A DNA stretch of 64,000 nt from the NCBI RefSeq assembly GCF_035917975.1, contig NZ_CP109130.1:6944001-7008000 (forward strand). The letters are read 5' to 3'. Positions 1-8,979 of the stretch are shown piece after piece. The position numbers and the translations under genes are program-made. This DNA comes from Streptosporangium sp. NBC_01756. GTDB taxonomy: Bacteria > Actinomycetota > Actinomycetes > Streptosporangiales > Streptosporangiaceae. The notes below the pieces were generated by a model. That model was given only the letters and a program-made list of their open reading frames with translations. It made no database searches and had not been told where the DNA came from. The stretch's first letter is position 1. Every line of letters starts with the position of its first letter.

Positions 1-1115
1 CCGGGGAGCTCTCCGTGCTCGCCGGGGAGTGGGCGGTGACCGCCAAATGCCTGCGCCCGCTCCCCGGCGGGCAGCACGGCACGGCCGGTCCGCGGGCGCG
101 GGTACGGCGACGCTACCTCGACCTGGTGACCGACGCCGAGGCCCGCGAGACACTGCGGATCCGGGGCGCGGTCCTGCACAGCCTGCGGGACGCGCTGGTC
201 CGCCGGGGTTTCCTGGAGGTCGAGACGCCTGTCCTGCAGCCCGTCCACGGGGGCGCCGCCGCCCGGCCGTTCACCACTCACATGAACGCCTACGACCTGA
301 GGCTCTCCCTGCGGATCTCGCCGGAGCCGCACCTGAAGCGCCTGTGTGTGGGCGGCGTGGAGCGGATCTTCGAACTCGGCCCGGTCTTCCGCAACGAGGG
401 GGTCTCCTACCGGCACAACCCCGAGTTCACGATGCTGGAGGCGTACCAGGCCTACGCCGACTACCGGGCGATGCTGGACCTCGCCCGCGAACTCGTCCAG
501 GAGGCGGCCACCGCGGCGTTCGGCGCACCGGTGGTCCGCAGGCACGGGCAGGAGATCGACATCTCCGGGGCCTGGCCGGTGTCCACCGTGAACGAGGCCG
601 TCTCGGCGGCCGCGGGGGAGCAGGTGACCGCGGACACCTCCGTCCAGGAGCTCCGCAAGCTGGCCGGTCGGCTGGCGGTGCCGTACGACCCGAAATGGGA
701 GCGGGGCGCGATGCTGGTGGAGCTGTACGAGCGGCTCGTGGAGGAGCGGACCGTCGAACCGGCCTTCTACACCGACTTTCCGGCGGAGGTCTCCCCCCTC
801 GCCCGGCCGCACCGCGGTGACCGGCGGCTGGCCGAGCAGTGGGACCTGGTCGCCTTCGGCGTCGAGATCGGTACCGCCTGCTCCGAGCTGACCGACCCGG
901 TCGAGCAGCGCCGCCGGCTGACCGAGCAGTCGCTGCGGGCCGCCGCCGGGGATCCGGCCGCGATGGACCTGGACGAGGACTTCCTGCAGGCGCTGGAGTA
1001 CGCCATGCCGCCCACCGGCGGGCTCGGCATCGGCGTCGACCGGCTCATCATGATGCTGACCGGGAGGTCGGTCAGGCAGTCGCTGACCTTCCCGCTGGTC
1101 CGGCCCCGCGATTGA
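1..1115 (+). CDS. lysX: Lysyl-tRNA synthetase, class II (LysX-like), 5' end outside window
   Basis: Charges tRNA-Lys with lysine in the cytoplasm. The frame is open at the left edge (entering at base 3 with GELSV...LRPLP, the end of the anticodon-binding domain), so the N-terminus is missing. Class II motif 2 is visible as FRNEG followed by HNPEFTMLE, and motif 3 as [11 protein letters not shown] near the C-terminus. The stretch [16 protein letters not shown] is closer to actinobacterial LysX, where LysRS is fused to a membrane lysyltransferase making lysyl-phosphatidylglycerol, than to housekeeping LysS. The fused half would lie outside the window, so LysX versus a second LysS stays open; LysRS activity itself is well supported. 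Confidence 0.88.
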   Translation, partial: GELSVLAGEWAVTAKCLRPLPGGQHGTAGPRARVRRRYLDLVTDAEARETLRIRGAVLHSLRDALVRRGFLEVETPVLQPVHGGAAARPFTTHMNAYDLRLSLRISPEPHLKRLCVGGVERIFELGPVFRNEGVSYRHNPEFTMLEAYQAYADYRAMLDLARELVQEAATAAFGAPVVRRHGQEIDISGAWPVSTVNEAVSAAAGEQVTADTSVQELRKLAGRLAVPYDPKWERGAMLVELYERLVEERTVEPAFYTDFPAEVSPLARPHRGDRRLAEQWDLVAFGVEIGTACSELTDPVEQRRRLTEQSLRAAAGDPAAMDLDEDFLQALEYAMPPTGGLGIGVDRLIMMLTGRSVRQSLTFPLVRPRD

Positions 1116-1474
1116 CCCACCAACTGTGACTATTTGCCCGCACAATAGGCGATAAAGGGCCATCGGCGGGGGTGCGGTCATGCCGGACCTCGTGTCCTTA
1201 CGAGCTGAGGACCCGGAGCGGGTGCGGGAGCACCGGCCGGCGGAGACGACGGCCGGGCGGCCGGCACCCGGGCGCCGGCCGGCACCACCCGGCACCACCC
1301 GGCACCTCGCCGCCTGGCGGCGAGGCGGAGTCGGGCGCGAGGCGGTGGTGATCGATATCGGGTGCGAGGCGGTAGTGATCGATTTCCGGGGGCAGGGGAG
1401 CCGCGCGCCGCCCACCAGCACCGGCGGCACCGAGTACGACAGGCAGTTCACGCGCTTCACACGGGAGGACCGAG
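1116..1474. other. Intergenic region with short direct repeats
   Basis: No convincing gene. A weak 112-codon plus-strand frame crosses it but has Arg/Pro/Gly-rich shadow-like composition and no ribosome site. It contains CCGGCACC-type repeats near 1264-1310 and a roughly 20-bp near-direct repeat (GCGAGGCGGTGGTGATCGAT, starts 1337 and 1364, 27-bp period, one mismatch) just upstream of the next gene, which could be a regulatory pair. Confidence 0.5.
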
Positions 1475-2227
1475 TTGAGGGACTGGACCCACGCCGAGCA
1501 CGTCCAGGCGGCCGGTAGGGAGATCACCGAGATGGCGGAGGCCCTTCGGGACCGCGACATGTCCACCCCGGTGCTCACCTGTCCGGGCTGGGACCTGGCC
1601 GCGCTCACCGTGCACACCGGCGGTGTGCACCGATGGGCCGCCGCGATGGTCCGCGACCTGGCCGGGCGGCGCTACGACCGCGACGCCATGGAGATGGGCC
1701 TGCCGGCGGACCCCGGCGGCTACGCCGCCTGGCTGGGGGAGGGGGCCGGTCTCCTGTCCGAGGCGTTGCTGTCGCATCCGCCCGAGGCGCCGATGTGGTC
1801 CTGGGGCGCCGACCGGAGCGTGCGGTTCTGGTCGCGGCGGCAGCTCCACGAGACCGTGGTCCACCGGATCGACGCCGAGCTGGCACTGGGCCTGCCGGTC
1901 TCGGTCGACGAGGACGTGGCGGCCGACGGAGTGGAGGAGTTTCTCGACGTCCTGCCGTACGCGCGCTGGAGTCCGGGGGTGGCCGACCTGCGGGGTGCGG
2001 GCGAGACGATCTCCCTGCAGACCGACACCGGCGCCGGATGGGTGGTCACGCTCGATCCGGACCGCTTCCACCACGTGCGCTCCCTCCAGCCGGGGACCGT
2101 CACGGTCCGCGCCGCCACCTCGGCGGACCTGCTGCAGGTCGTGTGGGGCCGCCGCAGCGCCGACGACTACGCCGTGGAGGGCGACACCGCGCTGTTCGGC
2201 TGGTGGCGGGAACACGCGGTGATCTGA
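1475..2227 (+). CDS. Maleylpyruvate isomerase family mycothiol-dependent enzyme
   Basis: A 250-residue cytosolic protein of the MDMPI/DinB-like fold: an N-terminal four-helix metal-binding domain and a C-terminal MDMPI_C domain. TCPGWDLAALTVHTGG at about 35-50 is the family signature. H52 together with E126 and H130 (HETVVHRIDAE) match the expected metal ligands. Relatives use mycothiol, the actinobacterial thiol, for isomerisation or detoxification; the substrate here is unknown. The TTG start is chosen because GGAGGAC lies 4 nt upstream. A perfect 19-bp tandem duplication covers its stop codon. Confidence 0.85.
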   Translation: MRDWTHAEHVQAAGREITEMAEALRDRDMSTPVLTCPGWDLAALTVHTGGVHRWAAAMVRDLAGRRYDRDAMEMGLPADPGGYAAWLGEGAGLLSEALLSHPPEAPMWSWGADRSVRFWSRRQLHETVVHRIDAELALGLPVSVDEDVAADGVEEFLDVLPYARWSPGVADLRGAGETISLQTDTGAGWVVTLDPDRFHHVRSLQPGTVTVRAATSADLLQVVWGRRSADDYAVEGDTALFGWWREHAVI

Positions 2228-2255
2228 CGTTCAAGGGGTGATCTGACGTTCAAGG
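2218..2255. repeat. 19-bp perfect tandem duplication across a stop codon
   Basis: GGTGATCTGACGTTCAAGG occurs twice head to tail (2218-2236 and 2237-2255). The first copy contains the last codons and TGA of the mycothiol-dependent enzyme gene; the second is purely intergenic. It is probably a recent slippage product. Confidence 0.9.
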
Positions 2256-2315
2256 TATGACAGGGCACGCCGACGGTTCCCCACCGCTGTCTCCGCCCCG
2301 TGCTGCCATGATCCT

Positions 2316-3050
2316 ATGATCAAGATGACTCATGCCGTGGCCACGGCCGCGCTCCTCACCATGGGCATGTTCGGCGGGACCGCGTCCGCCGACCCCGCTC
2401 CCCGGCACGGTCTCCGTTCCGGCCTCGCGAAGGTGACGCTGGAGGACGACCGGTCGCGGATCACGGTCATGGGGGAGGGCTCCCAGTCCGCCGTCCCCGA
2501 CGTCATGCGCCTGAACGCCGGCGTCGAGGTGCGCCGCGCCACCGCGGGCACCGCCTTCGCCGACGCGCGCGCGGCCGCCGCGAAGCTGACCGAGGCGCTG
2601 AAGACGGCGGGGATCCAGGCCAAGGACCTGCGGACCAACGAACTGTCCCTCGGCCCCGAGTACAGCACCTATCCCACCGTCTCCGGTTACCGGGCGGCGC
2701 AGGGCGTCGAGGCCGTGGTACGCGACATCACCTCAGCCGACAAGGTGATCGACACGGTGGCCGGCGTGGGCGAGGAGGCCCGCCTGAACGGCATCTCCTT
2801 CGAGGTGTCCGACAACCGCAGGCTGGTGCGGGCCGCGCGCGACGCGGCGTTCAGGGACGCCACCGCCCGCGCCGCCCAGTACGCCAGGCTGTCCGGCCGC
2901 AGGCTCGGCCCCGTCCTGACGGTCGCCGAGGAGGACGCGTCACCCCCGCCGATCAGGTTCGCCGGTGCCGCGCTGGCCGACAAGGCGTCCATCAGCCCCG
3001 GCCAGCAGTCCATCTCGGTCCATGTCCGGGTGGTCTACGAACTGCTCTAG
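2316..3050 (+). CDS. SIMPL (DUF541) domain protein, secreted
   Basis: A 244-residue protein with a Sec-type signal peptide (hydrophobic run to about residue 23, cleavage near ASA-DP) followed by one SIMPL/DUF541 domain covering most of the rest, with the family's ITVMGEGS opening strand. SIMPL proteins are periplasmic or cell-wall proteins of poorly defined role, linked in other bacteria to oxidative stress and outer-layer integrity. There is a second ATG three codons in (2325) and no obvious Shine-Dalgarno sequence before either start. It converges on nadA, with a shared hairpin terminator between. Confidence 0.85.
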   Translation: MIKMTHAVATAALLTMGMFGGTASADPAPRHGLRSGLAKVTLEDDRSRITVMGEGSQSAVPDVMRLNAGVEVRRATAGTAFADARAAAAKLTEALKTAGIQAKDLRTNELSLGPEYSTYPTVSGYRAAQGVEAVVRDITSADKVIDTVAGVGEEARLNGISFEVSDNRRLVRAARDAAFRDATARAAQYARLSGRRLGPVLTVAEEDASPPPIRFAGAALADKASISPGQQSISVHVRVVYELL

Positions 3051-3091
3051 CCCTTGGGCGTGGGACGGCGGCCCCGTCCCACGCCGAAGGG
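3051..3091. terminator. Bidirectional hairpin between SIMPL gene and nadA
   Basis: Perfect 12-bp stem GGCGTGGGACGG / CCGTCCCACGCC (3057-3068 and 3074-3085), extended outward by CCCTT/AAGGG. It sits between two converging stop codons, so it probably serves both genes. Confidence 0.85.
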
Positions 3092-3095
3092 GACC

Positions 3096-4250
3096 TCAGG
3101 GAAGGGCCAGCATCCGGTCCAGGGCGACCTTGGCCCAGCGGGTGGTGTCCTCGTCCACGGTGATCTGGTTGACGACCTGACCGGCCGCCAGGGACTCCAG
3201 CGCCCAGACCAGGTGCGGCAGGTCGATCCGGTTCATCGTCGAGCAGTAGCAGACGGTCCGGTCCAGGAACGTGACGTTCTTGTCAGGGAACATCTGCCCG
3301 AGCCGCTTGACCAGGTTCAGCTCGGTCCCCACCGCCCAGGAGGACCCCGCCGGGGCCTCTTCGAGCTTCTTGATGATGTATTCGGTCGAGCCGACGTGGT
3401 CGGCCTTGGTGACCACCTCGTGCCTGCACTCGGGGTGCACCAGCACGTTGACACCGGGGATCCGCTCGCGGACGTCGTCGACGCACTCGGGGCTGAAACG
3501 CCCGTGCACCGAGCAGTGCCCCTTCCACAGGATCACCTTGGCGTTCTCGAGCTGCTCGGTGGTCAGCCCGCCGTTCGGCCGGTGCGGGTTGTACACGACG
3601 CAGTCGTCCAGCGACAAGCCCATCTCCAGCACCGCGGTGTTGCGTCCCAGGTGCTGGTCGGGCAGGAAGAGCACCTTCTCGCCGCGGGAGAACGCCCAGT
3701 CGAGGGCCCGCCTGGCGTTGGAGGAGGTGCACACCACACCGCCGTTGCGTCCGCAGAACGCCTTGATGTCGGCGCTGGAGTTCATGTAGGTGACCGGCAC
3801 CGTGACACCGGCGATCCCGGCGTCCTCCAGTGCCTCCCAGCACTCCTCGACCTGGTCGAACGTGGCCATGTCGGCCATCGAGCATCCCGCGGCGAGATCG
3901 GGCAGCACGACTTTCTGCGCGTCGCCGGTGAGGATGTCGGCCGACTCGGCCATGAAGTGCACGCCGCAGAAGACGATGTACTCGGCATCCGGCCGGGCCG
4001 CGGCCTCCCGGGCGAGTTTGAAGGAGTCCCCGGTCACATCGGCGAACTGGATGACCTCGTCACGCTGGTAGTGGTGACCCAGCACGAAGACCCGGTCGCC
4101 CAGCGCCGCCTTGGCCCGTCTGGCGCGCTCCACGAGCGCCGGATCCGAGGCGGACGGCAACTCACCGGGACAGTCGACACCGCGCTCGCTGTGCGAGTCG
4201 GTCCCCCTGCCGAGGACGAAGAGCGGAAGTCCGGTATCGGTGGTCGTCAC
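3096..4250 (-). CDS. nadA: Quinolinate synthase NadA
   Basis: Condenses iminoaspartate with dihydroxyacetone phosphate to quinolinate in de novo NAD synthesis, using a [4Fe-4S] cluster. Visible motifs: VFVLGHHYQRDEV near the N-terminus, CGVHFMAESADI (first cluster cysteine), WKGHCSVHGRF (second), and CYCSTMN near the C-terminus (third). At about 384 residues it has the length of the long NadA class. GTG at 4250 is preferred over GTG at 4256 because AAGGGGG then lies 7 nt upstream. No nadB or nadC is adjacent, so it is probably a single-gene unit here. Confidence 0.95.
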   Translation of the reverse strand: MTTTDTGLPLFVLGRGTDSHSERGVDCPGELPSASDPALVERARRAKAALGDRVFVLGHHYQRDEVIQFADVTGDSFKLAREAAARPDAEYIVFCGVHFMAESADILTGDAQKVVLPDLAAGCSMADMATFDQVEECWEALEDAGIAGVTVPVTYMNSSADIKAFCGRNGGVVCTSSNARRALDWAFSRGEKVLFLPDQHLGRNTAVLEMGLSLDDCVVYNPHRPNGGLTTEQLENAKVILWKGHCSVHGRFSPECVDDVRERIPGVNVLVHPECRHEVVTKADHVGSTEYIIKKLEEAPAGSSWAVGTELNLVKRLGQMFPDKNVTFLDRTVCYCSTMNRIDLPHLVWALESLAAGQVVNQITVDEDTTRWAKVALDRMLALP

Positions 4251-4442
4251 GACCACACCCCCTTATCGTCGAACTGACGACTATGATGACACACGGCCCC
4301 CGGGGCTTTATTCCGGGGCGGAGGGGTAGTTCCGGACCGAGGAATGTGTAGCCGTCGGCGGGTGTTGGTAGCGTCTAAGAAGGACGTCAGAAACAGACAG
4401 CCGTTCCGACCGGGCGGTTGACGCAGACGCGGGAGTCACCAC

Positions 4443-4796
4443 ATGTCGGTTGAGAGCAGCGAGACCACGGCGCAGGGTCTGATCCTTAGTGACGCGGCCT
4501 CCGCCAAGGTCAAGAGCCTGCTGGAGCAGCAGGGCGAGGAAGGTCTCCAGCTTCGCGTGGCCGTGCAGCCCGGTGGCTGTTCCGGCCTGCGCTATCAGCT
4601 CTTCTTCGACGATCGTTCCATGGACGGCGACGTCGTCACGGACTTCAACGGTGTCAGCGTGGTCACCGACCGGATGAGCGCTCCCTACCTGGTGGGTGCC
4701 ACGGTCGACTTCGTCGACACGATCGAGAAGCAGGGCTTCACGATCGACAACCCGAACGCCACGGGTTCGTGCGCCTGCGGCGACTCGTTCAACTAG
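4443..4796 (+). CDS. erpA: Iron-sulfur cluster insertion protein, HesB/IscA family
   Basis: An A-type Fe-S carrier of 117 residues that passes clusters to apo-proteins. The three conserved cysteines are C46 (GGCSGLRY) and C110/C112 (GSCACGDSF) next to the C-terminus. It lies immediately before the adenosine kinase gene, as Rv2204c lies near Rv2202c in M. tuberculosis, which supports orthology. Its strong hairpin terminator suggests independent transcription. Nearby NadA and QcrA are plausible Fe-S clients, which is inference only. Confidence 0.93.
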   Translation: MSVESSETTAQGLILSDAASAKVKSLLEQQGEEGLQLRVAVQPGGCSGLRYQLFFDDRSMDGDVVTDFNGVSVVTDRMSAPYLVGATVDFVDTIEKQGFTIDNPNATGSCACGDSFN

Positions 4797-4834
4797 TCGC
4801 CGAAACGCCGCACGTCAGGCGAAAAGCTGGGAAG

Positions 4835-4878
4835 CGACGGCCCCGTAGGGTGAGATCTGTCACTCTACGGGGCCGTCG
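4835..4878 (+). terminator. Hairpin terminator after erpA
   Basis: 19-bp stem CGACGGCCCCGTAGGGTGA paired with TCACTCTACGGGGCCGTCG (one G-T wobble), 7-nt loop, no U tract, as is common in actinomycetes. Confidence 0.85.
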
Positions 4879-4959
4879 TGTGCCTGCGAGGTCGCGTATT
4901 CTTGCTGGGTTTCACTGCCCGCTCTTTTCTCAGATGCTGACAACGAGGAGAAAGATCCC

Positions 4960-5946
4960 GTGCGCATCGCCGTCACCGGCTCTATCGCGACCGACCACCT
5001 GATGACCTTTCCCGGCAGCTTCCGGGATCAGCTCATCGCCGAACAGCTCGACCGGGTGTCCCTGTCGTTCCTCATCGACGACCTGCAGATCCGCCGCGGC
5101 GGCTGTGCGGCCAACATCGCCTTCGGCATGGGCTGCCTGGGACTGACACCCATCCTGGTCGGTGCCGTCGGCGCGGACTTCGCCGACTACCGTTCCTGGC
5201 TGGAGCGGCACGGAGTCGACTGCGAGTCGGTCCACGTCTCCGAGCTCCACCACACCGCCCGGTTCCTGTGCACCACGGACGAGGATCACAACCAGATCGC
5301 GTCCTTCTACACCGGTGCGATGGCCGAGGCCCGGCTGATCGAGCTCGGCCCGATCGCCCAGCGCCTCGGCGGCCTGGATCTGGTACTGGTCAGTCCCAAC
5401 GACCCCGATGCGATGCTCCGGCACACCGAGGAGGCTCGCGGGCGGGGCATCCCGTTCGCGGCGGACCCGTCGCAGCAGCTCGCCCGGATGCCCGGTGAGG
5501 ACATCCGCCTGCTGATCGACGGCGCCGCCTACCTTTTCAGCAACGACTATGAAAAGGGTCTCATCGAGCAGAAGACCGGCTGGTCGGACGATGAGGTCCT
5601 CAACCGGGTCGGCGTCCGGGTCACCACGCTCGGTCCCAAGGGCGTCGTGATCGATCGCAAGGGCGAGCCGTCCCTGCACGTCCCGGCCGCCCCCGAGCTC
5701 GGCAAGGTCGACCCCACCGGGGTGGGCGACGCCTTCCGCGCCGGCTTCCTGTCCGCCCTCGCCTGGGATCTGCCGCTGGAGCGCTGCGCCCAGGTCGGCA
5801 ACCTCGCCGCCACCCACGTCCTGGAGCACGTCGGCGGCCAGGAGTACCAGCTCGGCCAGAAGGTCTTCCTGGAGCGCTTCGCCGCCGCCTACGGAGCGGA
5901 GGCCGCCGCCGAGGTGGCGCCTTCCGTGAAGTGCCACCACGCCTGA
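4960..5946 (+). CDS. adoK: Adenosine kinase, PfkB/ribokinase family
   Basis: A 328-residue sugar/nucleoside kinase. The N-terminal signature is RRGGCAANIAFGMG (46-59), and the anion-hole/catalytic motif DPTGVGDAFRAGF has catalytic D257. The opening IAVTGSIATDHLM and DPSQQLARMPGE are nearly word for word those of M. tuberculosis AdoK (Rv2202c), an adenosine kinase in purine salvage unlike eukaryotic ones, and the neighbourhood matches too. It should phosphorylate adenosine to AMP with ATP. The GTG start is supported by GAGGAG 9 nt upstream. Confidence 0.88.
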   Translation: MRIAVTGSIATDHLMTFPGSFRDQLIAEQLDRVSLSFLIDDLQIRRGGCAANIAFGMGCLGLTPILVGAVGADFADYRSWLERHGVDCESVHVSELHHTARFLCTTDEDHNQIASFYTGAMAEARLIELGPIAQRLGGLDLVLVSPNDPDAMLRHTEEARGRGIPFAADPSQQLARMPGEDIRLLIDGAAYLFSNDYEKGLIEQKTGWSDDEVLNRVGVRVTTLGPKGVVIDRKGEPSLHVPAAPELGKVDPTGVGDAFRAGFLSALAWDLPLERCAQVGNLAATHVLEHVGGQEYQLGQKVFLERFAAAYGAEAAAEVAPSVKCHHA

Positions 5947-5961
5947 TCTTTCACTGCCGAC

Positions 5962-6015
5962 GAGTACGGCGGGCCCGGTGGGGGCCGTCCGCCGCCCACC
6001 GGGCCCGCCGTACTC
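5962..6015. terminator. Long perfect hairpin between converging genes
   Basis: A 21-bp perfect stem (arms 5962-5982 and 5995-6015, 12-nt loop), exceptionally stable, placed between adoK and the CBS-domain gene that converge here. Confidence 0.88.
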
Positions 6016-6099
6016 CACGCTCCTCGCCGGACACCGCCGCCCGCCGCCACGCCGTCGCGTCGGAACAGTCGTGTCGGAACCGTCGTGCCGCAGGGCGGG

Positions 6100-6522
6100 T
6101 CAGGCTCCCGCGTAGATGCGGTGGACGAAGTCGGCGAGCTGGTCGTCCGGGAGGTGCCTGGCCAGATCCGCCTCGCTGATCATTCCGATGATGCGGTTGT
6201 TCTCGATCACCGGGAGGCGCTTGATCTGGTGCTCCTCCATCTTGGCCAGCACCTCGGAGACGGTGGCGTTCGAGGGCACCCAGACCAGGCCGGTGGCCAT
6301 CTCCCCGGCGGTGACCTGCGACGGGTCCTTGCCGGCGGCCACGCACTTCACCACGATGTCGCGGTCGGTGATGATGCCCTTGAGCCGGTCGTCGCTCCCG
6401 CAGATGGGCAGCGCCCCCACCTTCAGCTCCCGCATCAGCTGCGCGGCCCGGTCGAGCGTCTCGTGTGCCTCTATGCACCGGGCACCCGAACTCATCAGGT
6501 CCCTGGCGGTGTCACCGTTCAT
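6100..6522 (-). CDS. CBS-domain pair protein (Hrp1-like)
   Basis: A 140-residue cytosolic protein made of two CBS motifs (about 8-65 and 75-135). Such pairs bind adenine nucleotides and act as energy or redox sensors; M. tuberculosis Hrp1 has the same size and layout, and the phrases IITDRDIVVKCVAAGKDP and RLPVIENNRIIGMISEADL are typical. The start at MNGDTARDLM is chosen over longer frames because a GGGGGG run sits just upstream. It is last in a probable operon behind a TusA-like protein and a cysteine desulfurase. Ligand and target are unknown. Confidence 0.85.
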   Translation of the reverse strand: MNGDTARDLMSSGARCIEAHETLDRAAQLMRELKVGALPICGSDDRLKGIITDRDIVVKCVAAGKDPSQVTAGEMATGLVWVPSNATVSEVLAKMEEHQIKRLPVIENNRIIGMISEADLARHLPDDQLADFVHRIYAGA

Positions 6523-6581
6523 ATGTTCCCCCCGAAACGTATGCGGACTTTTCGGGAGAGTCTTACCCGTTTTCCGATAAG

Positions 6582-6851
6582 TCAGTAGTTGCGCCGTACG
6601 TGGATGGCCCAGCCGCCCCCGGGCAGCTCGTGGCTCGCCACGTGGTGGTGGGACTTCAACCGGCACCAGGCCGGGATGTCGGTGAAGGCCGCGGGGTCGT
6701 CGGCCAGCACCGAGACGATCGCGTTGCGCGGCACGGCGTTGATCTGCTCGGCGAGCATGATGATGGGGATCGGGCACTTCTTGCCCAATGCGTCGATGGT
6801 CAGTGCCGGAGGCTGGGTGGATCCCTCGGTGGCGGCGTGCCTGGACGTCAT
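6582..6851 (-). CDS. TusA-family sulfurtransferase-like protein
   Basis: A small protein of 89 residues. LDALGKKCPIPIIMLAEQI is the TusA/SirA CPxP signature with the persulfide-carrying cysteine. A second Cys/His cluster (AWCRLKSHHH) follows. TusA proteins relay sulfur from cysteine desulfurases to tRNA thiolation, molybdopterin or other sulfur pathways. It lies 25 nt behind a cysteine desulfurase gene on the same strand, so that enzyme is the likely donor. The ATG is preferred over an upstream TTG that would place the GGGAGG ribosome site inside the coding sequence. Confidence 0.85.
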   Translation of the reverse strand: MTSRHAATEGSTQPPALTIDALGKKCPIPIIMLAEQINAVPRNAIVSVLADDPAAFTDIPAWCRLKSHHHVASHELPGGGWAIHVRRNY

Positions 6852-6876
6852 GACGCCTTCCCTCCCCAAACGCTGG

Positions 6877-8013
6877 TCACAACTTTACTCCCGCATCTTC
6901 GCGGATCTTCTTCACTATGTCAGGAAGAACGGTGAGGAAGCGGTCGACATCCGCCGCGGACGCGCCCTGCGGCAGCGACACCCGGATGTTCCCGTGGGTG
7001 AGGACGCCCATGGCCTCCAGGACGTGTGACGGCCGGAGCGTGCTCGCCGTACAGGAGCTGCCGGAGGAGATGGCGAATCCCGCCTTGTCCAGCTCCGTCA
7101 ACAGCGCCTCCCCCTCCACGTAAAGACACGAAAAGGTGACAATGTGCGGGGCCCGTGCGACGGGGTCGCCGATGACCTCGACGTCCGGGACGAGCCGGGG
7201 CACCTCCGTCCTGATCCGGTCCACGAGCGCCGAGAGCCGCGCCGACTCCCGCGCCCACCCGGCCGTCATGGCGCGCAGCGCGGTGGCGGCCGCGACGATC
7301 GCCGGGACGTTCTCGAAGCCGGGGACCCGGCGGTACTCCCGGTCGTCCTCGGGGAGCGGGCTGCGCCACCGGGTGCCCTTGCGGACCACCAGCACGCCGA
7401 CCCCGGCCGGGCCGCCCCACTTGTGCGCGCTCGCCGTCAGCACCGACCAGCCACCCGGCAGCGGCATCCGGCCCACCGTCTGCGCCGCGTCCACCAGCAG
7501 CGGAACGCCCGCCCTGGCGCACAGGGCCGCCACCTCGGTGACCGGCTGGACGGTCCCGACCTCGTGGTTGGCGCTCTGCAGGCAGGCCAGGGCCGTGCCG
7601 TCGGTGAGGACCGCCTCCTCGAACGCCGCCAGGTCCACCGCGCCGGTGCGGCCGACGCCGACCGTCTCCACCAAACCGCCGGAGCGTTCGTGCACACCGG
7701 CGGCGTGCAGCACACTGGAGTGCTCCACCGCCGACGTCACCAGGCGGCGCCCGGCGCGGCGCCGTCCGTGCAGGGCACCGAGCACGCCCAGATGCACGGC
7801 CTGGGTCCCCGAGGTGGTGAACGAGACCTCGTCGGGCCGGACGCCGAGCACTTCGGCGACCTCGGTCCGCGCCTGTTCCAGTAACATCCTTGCCCGGCGG
7901 GCGGGACCGTACAGTCTTGCCGGGTCGGCCCAGCCGACGTCGAGCGCCGCGATCAGAGCCTCGCGTGCCTGAGGGTGCAGCGGCTCGGTGGAGGCCGCGT
8001 CGAAGTACGCCAC
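6877..8013 (-). CDS. Cysteine desulfurase, class V aminotransferase (NifS/IscS-like)
   Basis: A PLP enzyme of 378 residues that removes sulfur from cysteine as an enzyme-bound persulfide. PLP lysine K198 lies in SAHKWGG, EHSS is at 97-100, and the catalytic cysteine C321 is in SSGSSCTAST on the flexible loop. It is first gene of a likely operon with TusA-like and CBS proteins, which points to sulfur relay rather than bulk Fe-S assembly. The GTG start has GAGGA directly abutting it, too close for a normal ribosome site, while GACGAT ends 6 nt before it; this may be leaderless translation. Confidence 0.92.
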   Translation of the reverse strand: MAYFDAASTEPLHPQAREALIAALDVGWADPARLYGPARRARMLLEQARTEVAEVLGVRPDEVSFTTSGTQAVHLGVLGALHGRRRAGRRLVTSAVEHSSVLHAAGVHERSGGLVETVGVGRTGAVDLAAFEEAVLTDGTALACLQSANHEVGTVQPVTEVAALCARAGVPLLVDAAQTVGRMPLPGGWSVLTASAHKWGGPAGVGVLVVRKGTRWRSPLPEDDREYRRVPGFENVPAIVAAATALRAMTAGWARESARLSALVDRIRTEVPRLVPDVEVIGDPVARAPHIVTFSCLYVEGEALLTELDKAGFAISSGSSCTASTLRPSHVLEAMGVLTHGNIRVSLPQGASAADVDRFLTVLPDIVKKIREDAGVKL

Positions 8014-8140
8014 TCCTCAATCGTCGCACCATGTGCGACGCATGCGGGGGCTGCGCGGGGGGGCGAGGGCAGTCCGCGCTAGTGTGTCCCCCAGCGTAAA
8101 GCTGTGAACTACATGTTGTAAGCACGAATAAACGACCGCT

Positions 8141-8155
8141 CAGGAGCGACTCCTG
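8141..8155 (+). other. Small hairpin in the ctaC leader
   Basis: CAGGAG-CGA-CTCCTG 26 nt before the ctaC start. It may fold in the 5' leader; function unknown. Confidence 0.4.
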
Positions 8156-8181
8156 GGCTTCATCTGTGGGGTAGGCGATCC

Positions 8182-8979
8182 GTGAGTCCGACCCGCCGTT
8201 CTGCACGGCGTCCGTTGGCCCGCCGCCGGGTGCCACGCGCTGCCGCTCTGGCGCTGCTGCTGGTGTCCGCAACGGCGTGCAGTGCCGAAGACTGGTCCCG
8301 GGGTGGCTTGCCCGGCGGCATCACCAAGCAGGCCGAGACCGTTCAGAATCTGTGGAACGGGTCCTGGATCGCCGCTCTCGCCACCGGTGTGGTCGTGTGG
8401 GGCCTGATCCTGTGGTCCGTTGCCTTCCACCGCAAGAAGAAGCACTCGAAGGACGAGCTGCCGCCCCAGGTGCGCTACAACCTCCCCATCGAGATCCTCT
8501 ACACGGTGGTGCCGATCATCATGGTCGGCGTGTTCTTCTTCTTCACCGCGCGCGACCAGAACTATGTCAACGCGATGTCCGGCCATCCTGACGTGAAGGT
8601 CAAGGTCGAGGGCTTCCAGTGGAGCTGGCGCTTCACGACGGACTACAACGGCAAGCAGGTCGAAGTGGTCGGCAGGCCCGCCGGTGACTACACCAAGGGG
8701 CCGCAGCTGGTGCTCCCGGCCGGCAAGAAGGTCGAGTTCGACCTCGTCTCCCCGGACGTCATCCACTCGTTCTGGGTCCCGGCCTTCCACTTCAAGCGCG
8801 ACGTGATCCCGGGTGTCGACAACAAGTTCGAGGTCGACACGCTGGACAAGCGCGGCGTCTTCGCCGGCCGTTGCGCCGAGCTCTGCGGCGTGGACCACAG
8901 CCGCATGCTCTTTTCGGTGAAGCTCGTGCCCCAGGCCGAGTTCGACCAGTACATCGCTAGCCAGGCGGGTGCCCAGTGA
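8182..8979 (+). CDS. ctaC: Cytochrome c oxidase subunit II
   Basis: Electron-entry subunit of the aa3 oxidase. It begins with a lipoprotein signal peptide (SATAC, lipidated C33), followed by two membrane helices (about 60-82 and 104-122) and an extracytoplasmic cupredoxin domain. The CuA ligands are all present: H195, C231, E233, C235, H239 and M242 in [19 protein letters not shown] is the aromatic electron-entry patch. GTG start; its stop overlaps the ctaD start by 4 bp, giving a ctaC-ctaD-ctaF operon. Confidence 0.97.
   Translation: MSPTRRSARRPLARRRVPRAAALALLLVSATACSAEDWSRGGLPGGITKQAETVQNLWNGSWIAALATGVVVWGLILWSVAFHRKKKHSKDELPPQVRYNLPIEILYTVVPIIMVGVFFFFTARDQNYVNAMSGHPDVKVKVEGFQWSWRFTTDYNGKQVEVVGRPAGDYTKGPQLVLPAGKKVEFDLVSPDVIHSFWVPAFHFKRDVIPGVDNKFEVDTLDKRGVFAGRCAELCGVDHSRMLFSVKLVPQAEFDQYIASQAGAQ

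Noticed and set aside
3054..4277. A 407-codon frame antisense to nadA
   Set aside because: Shadow of nadA, whose Fe-S and substrate motifs are clear on the minus strand.
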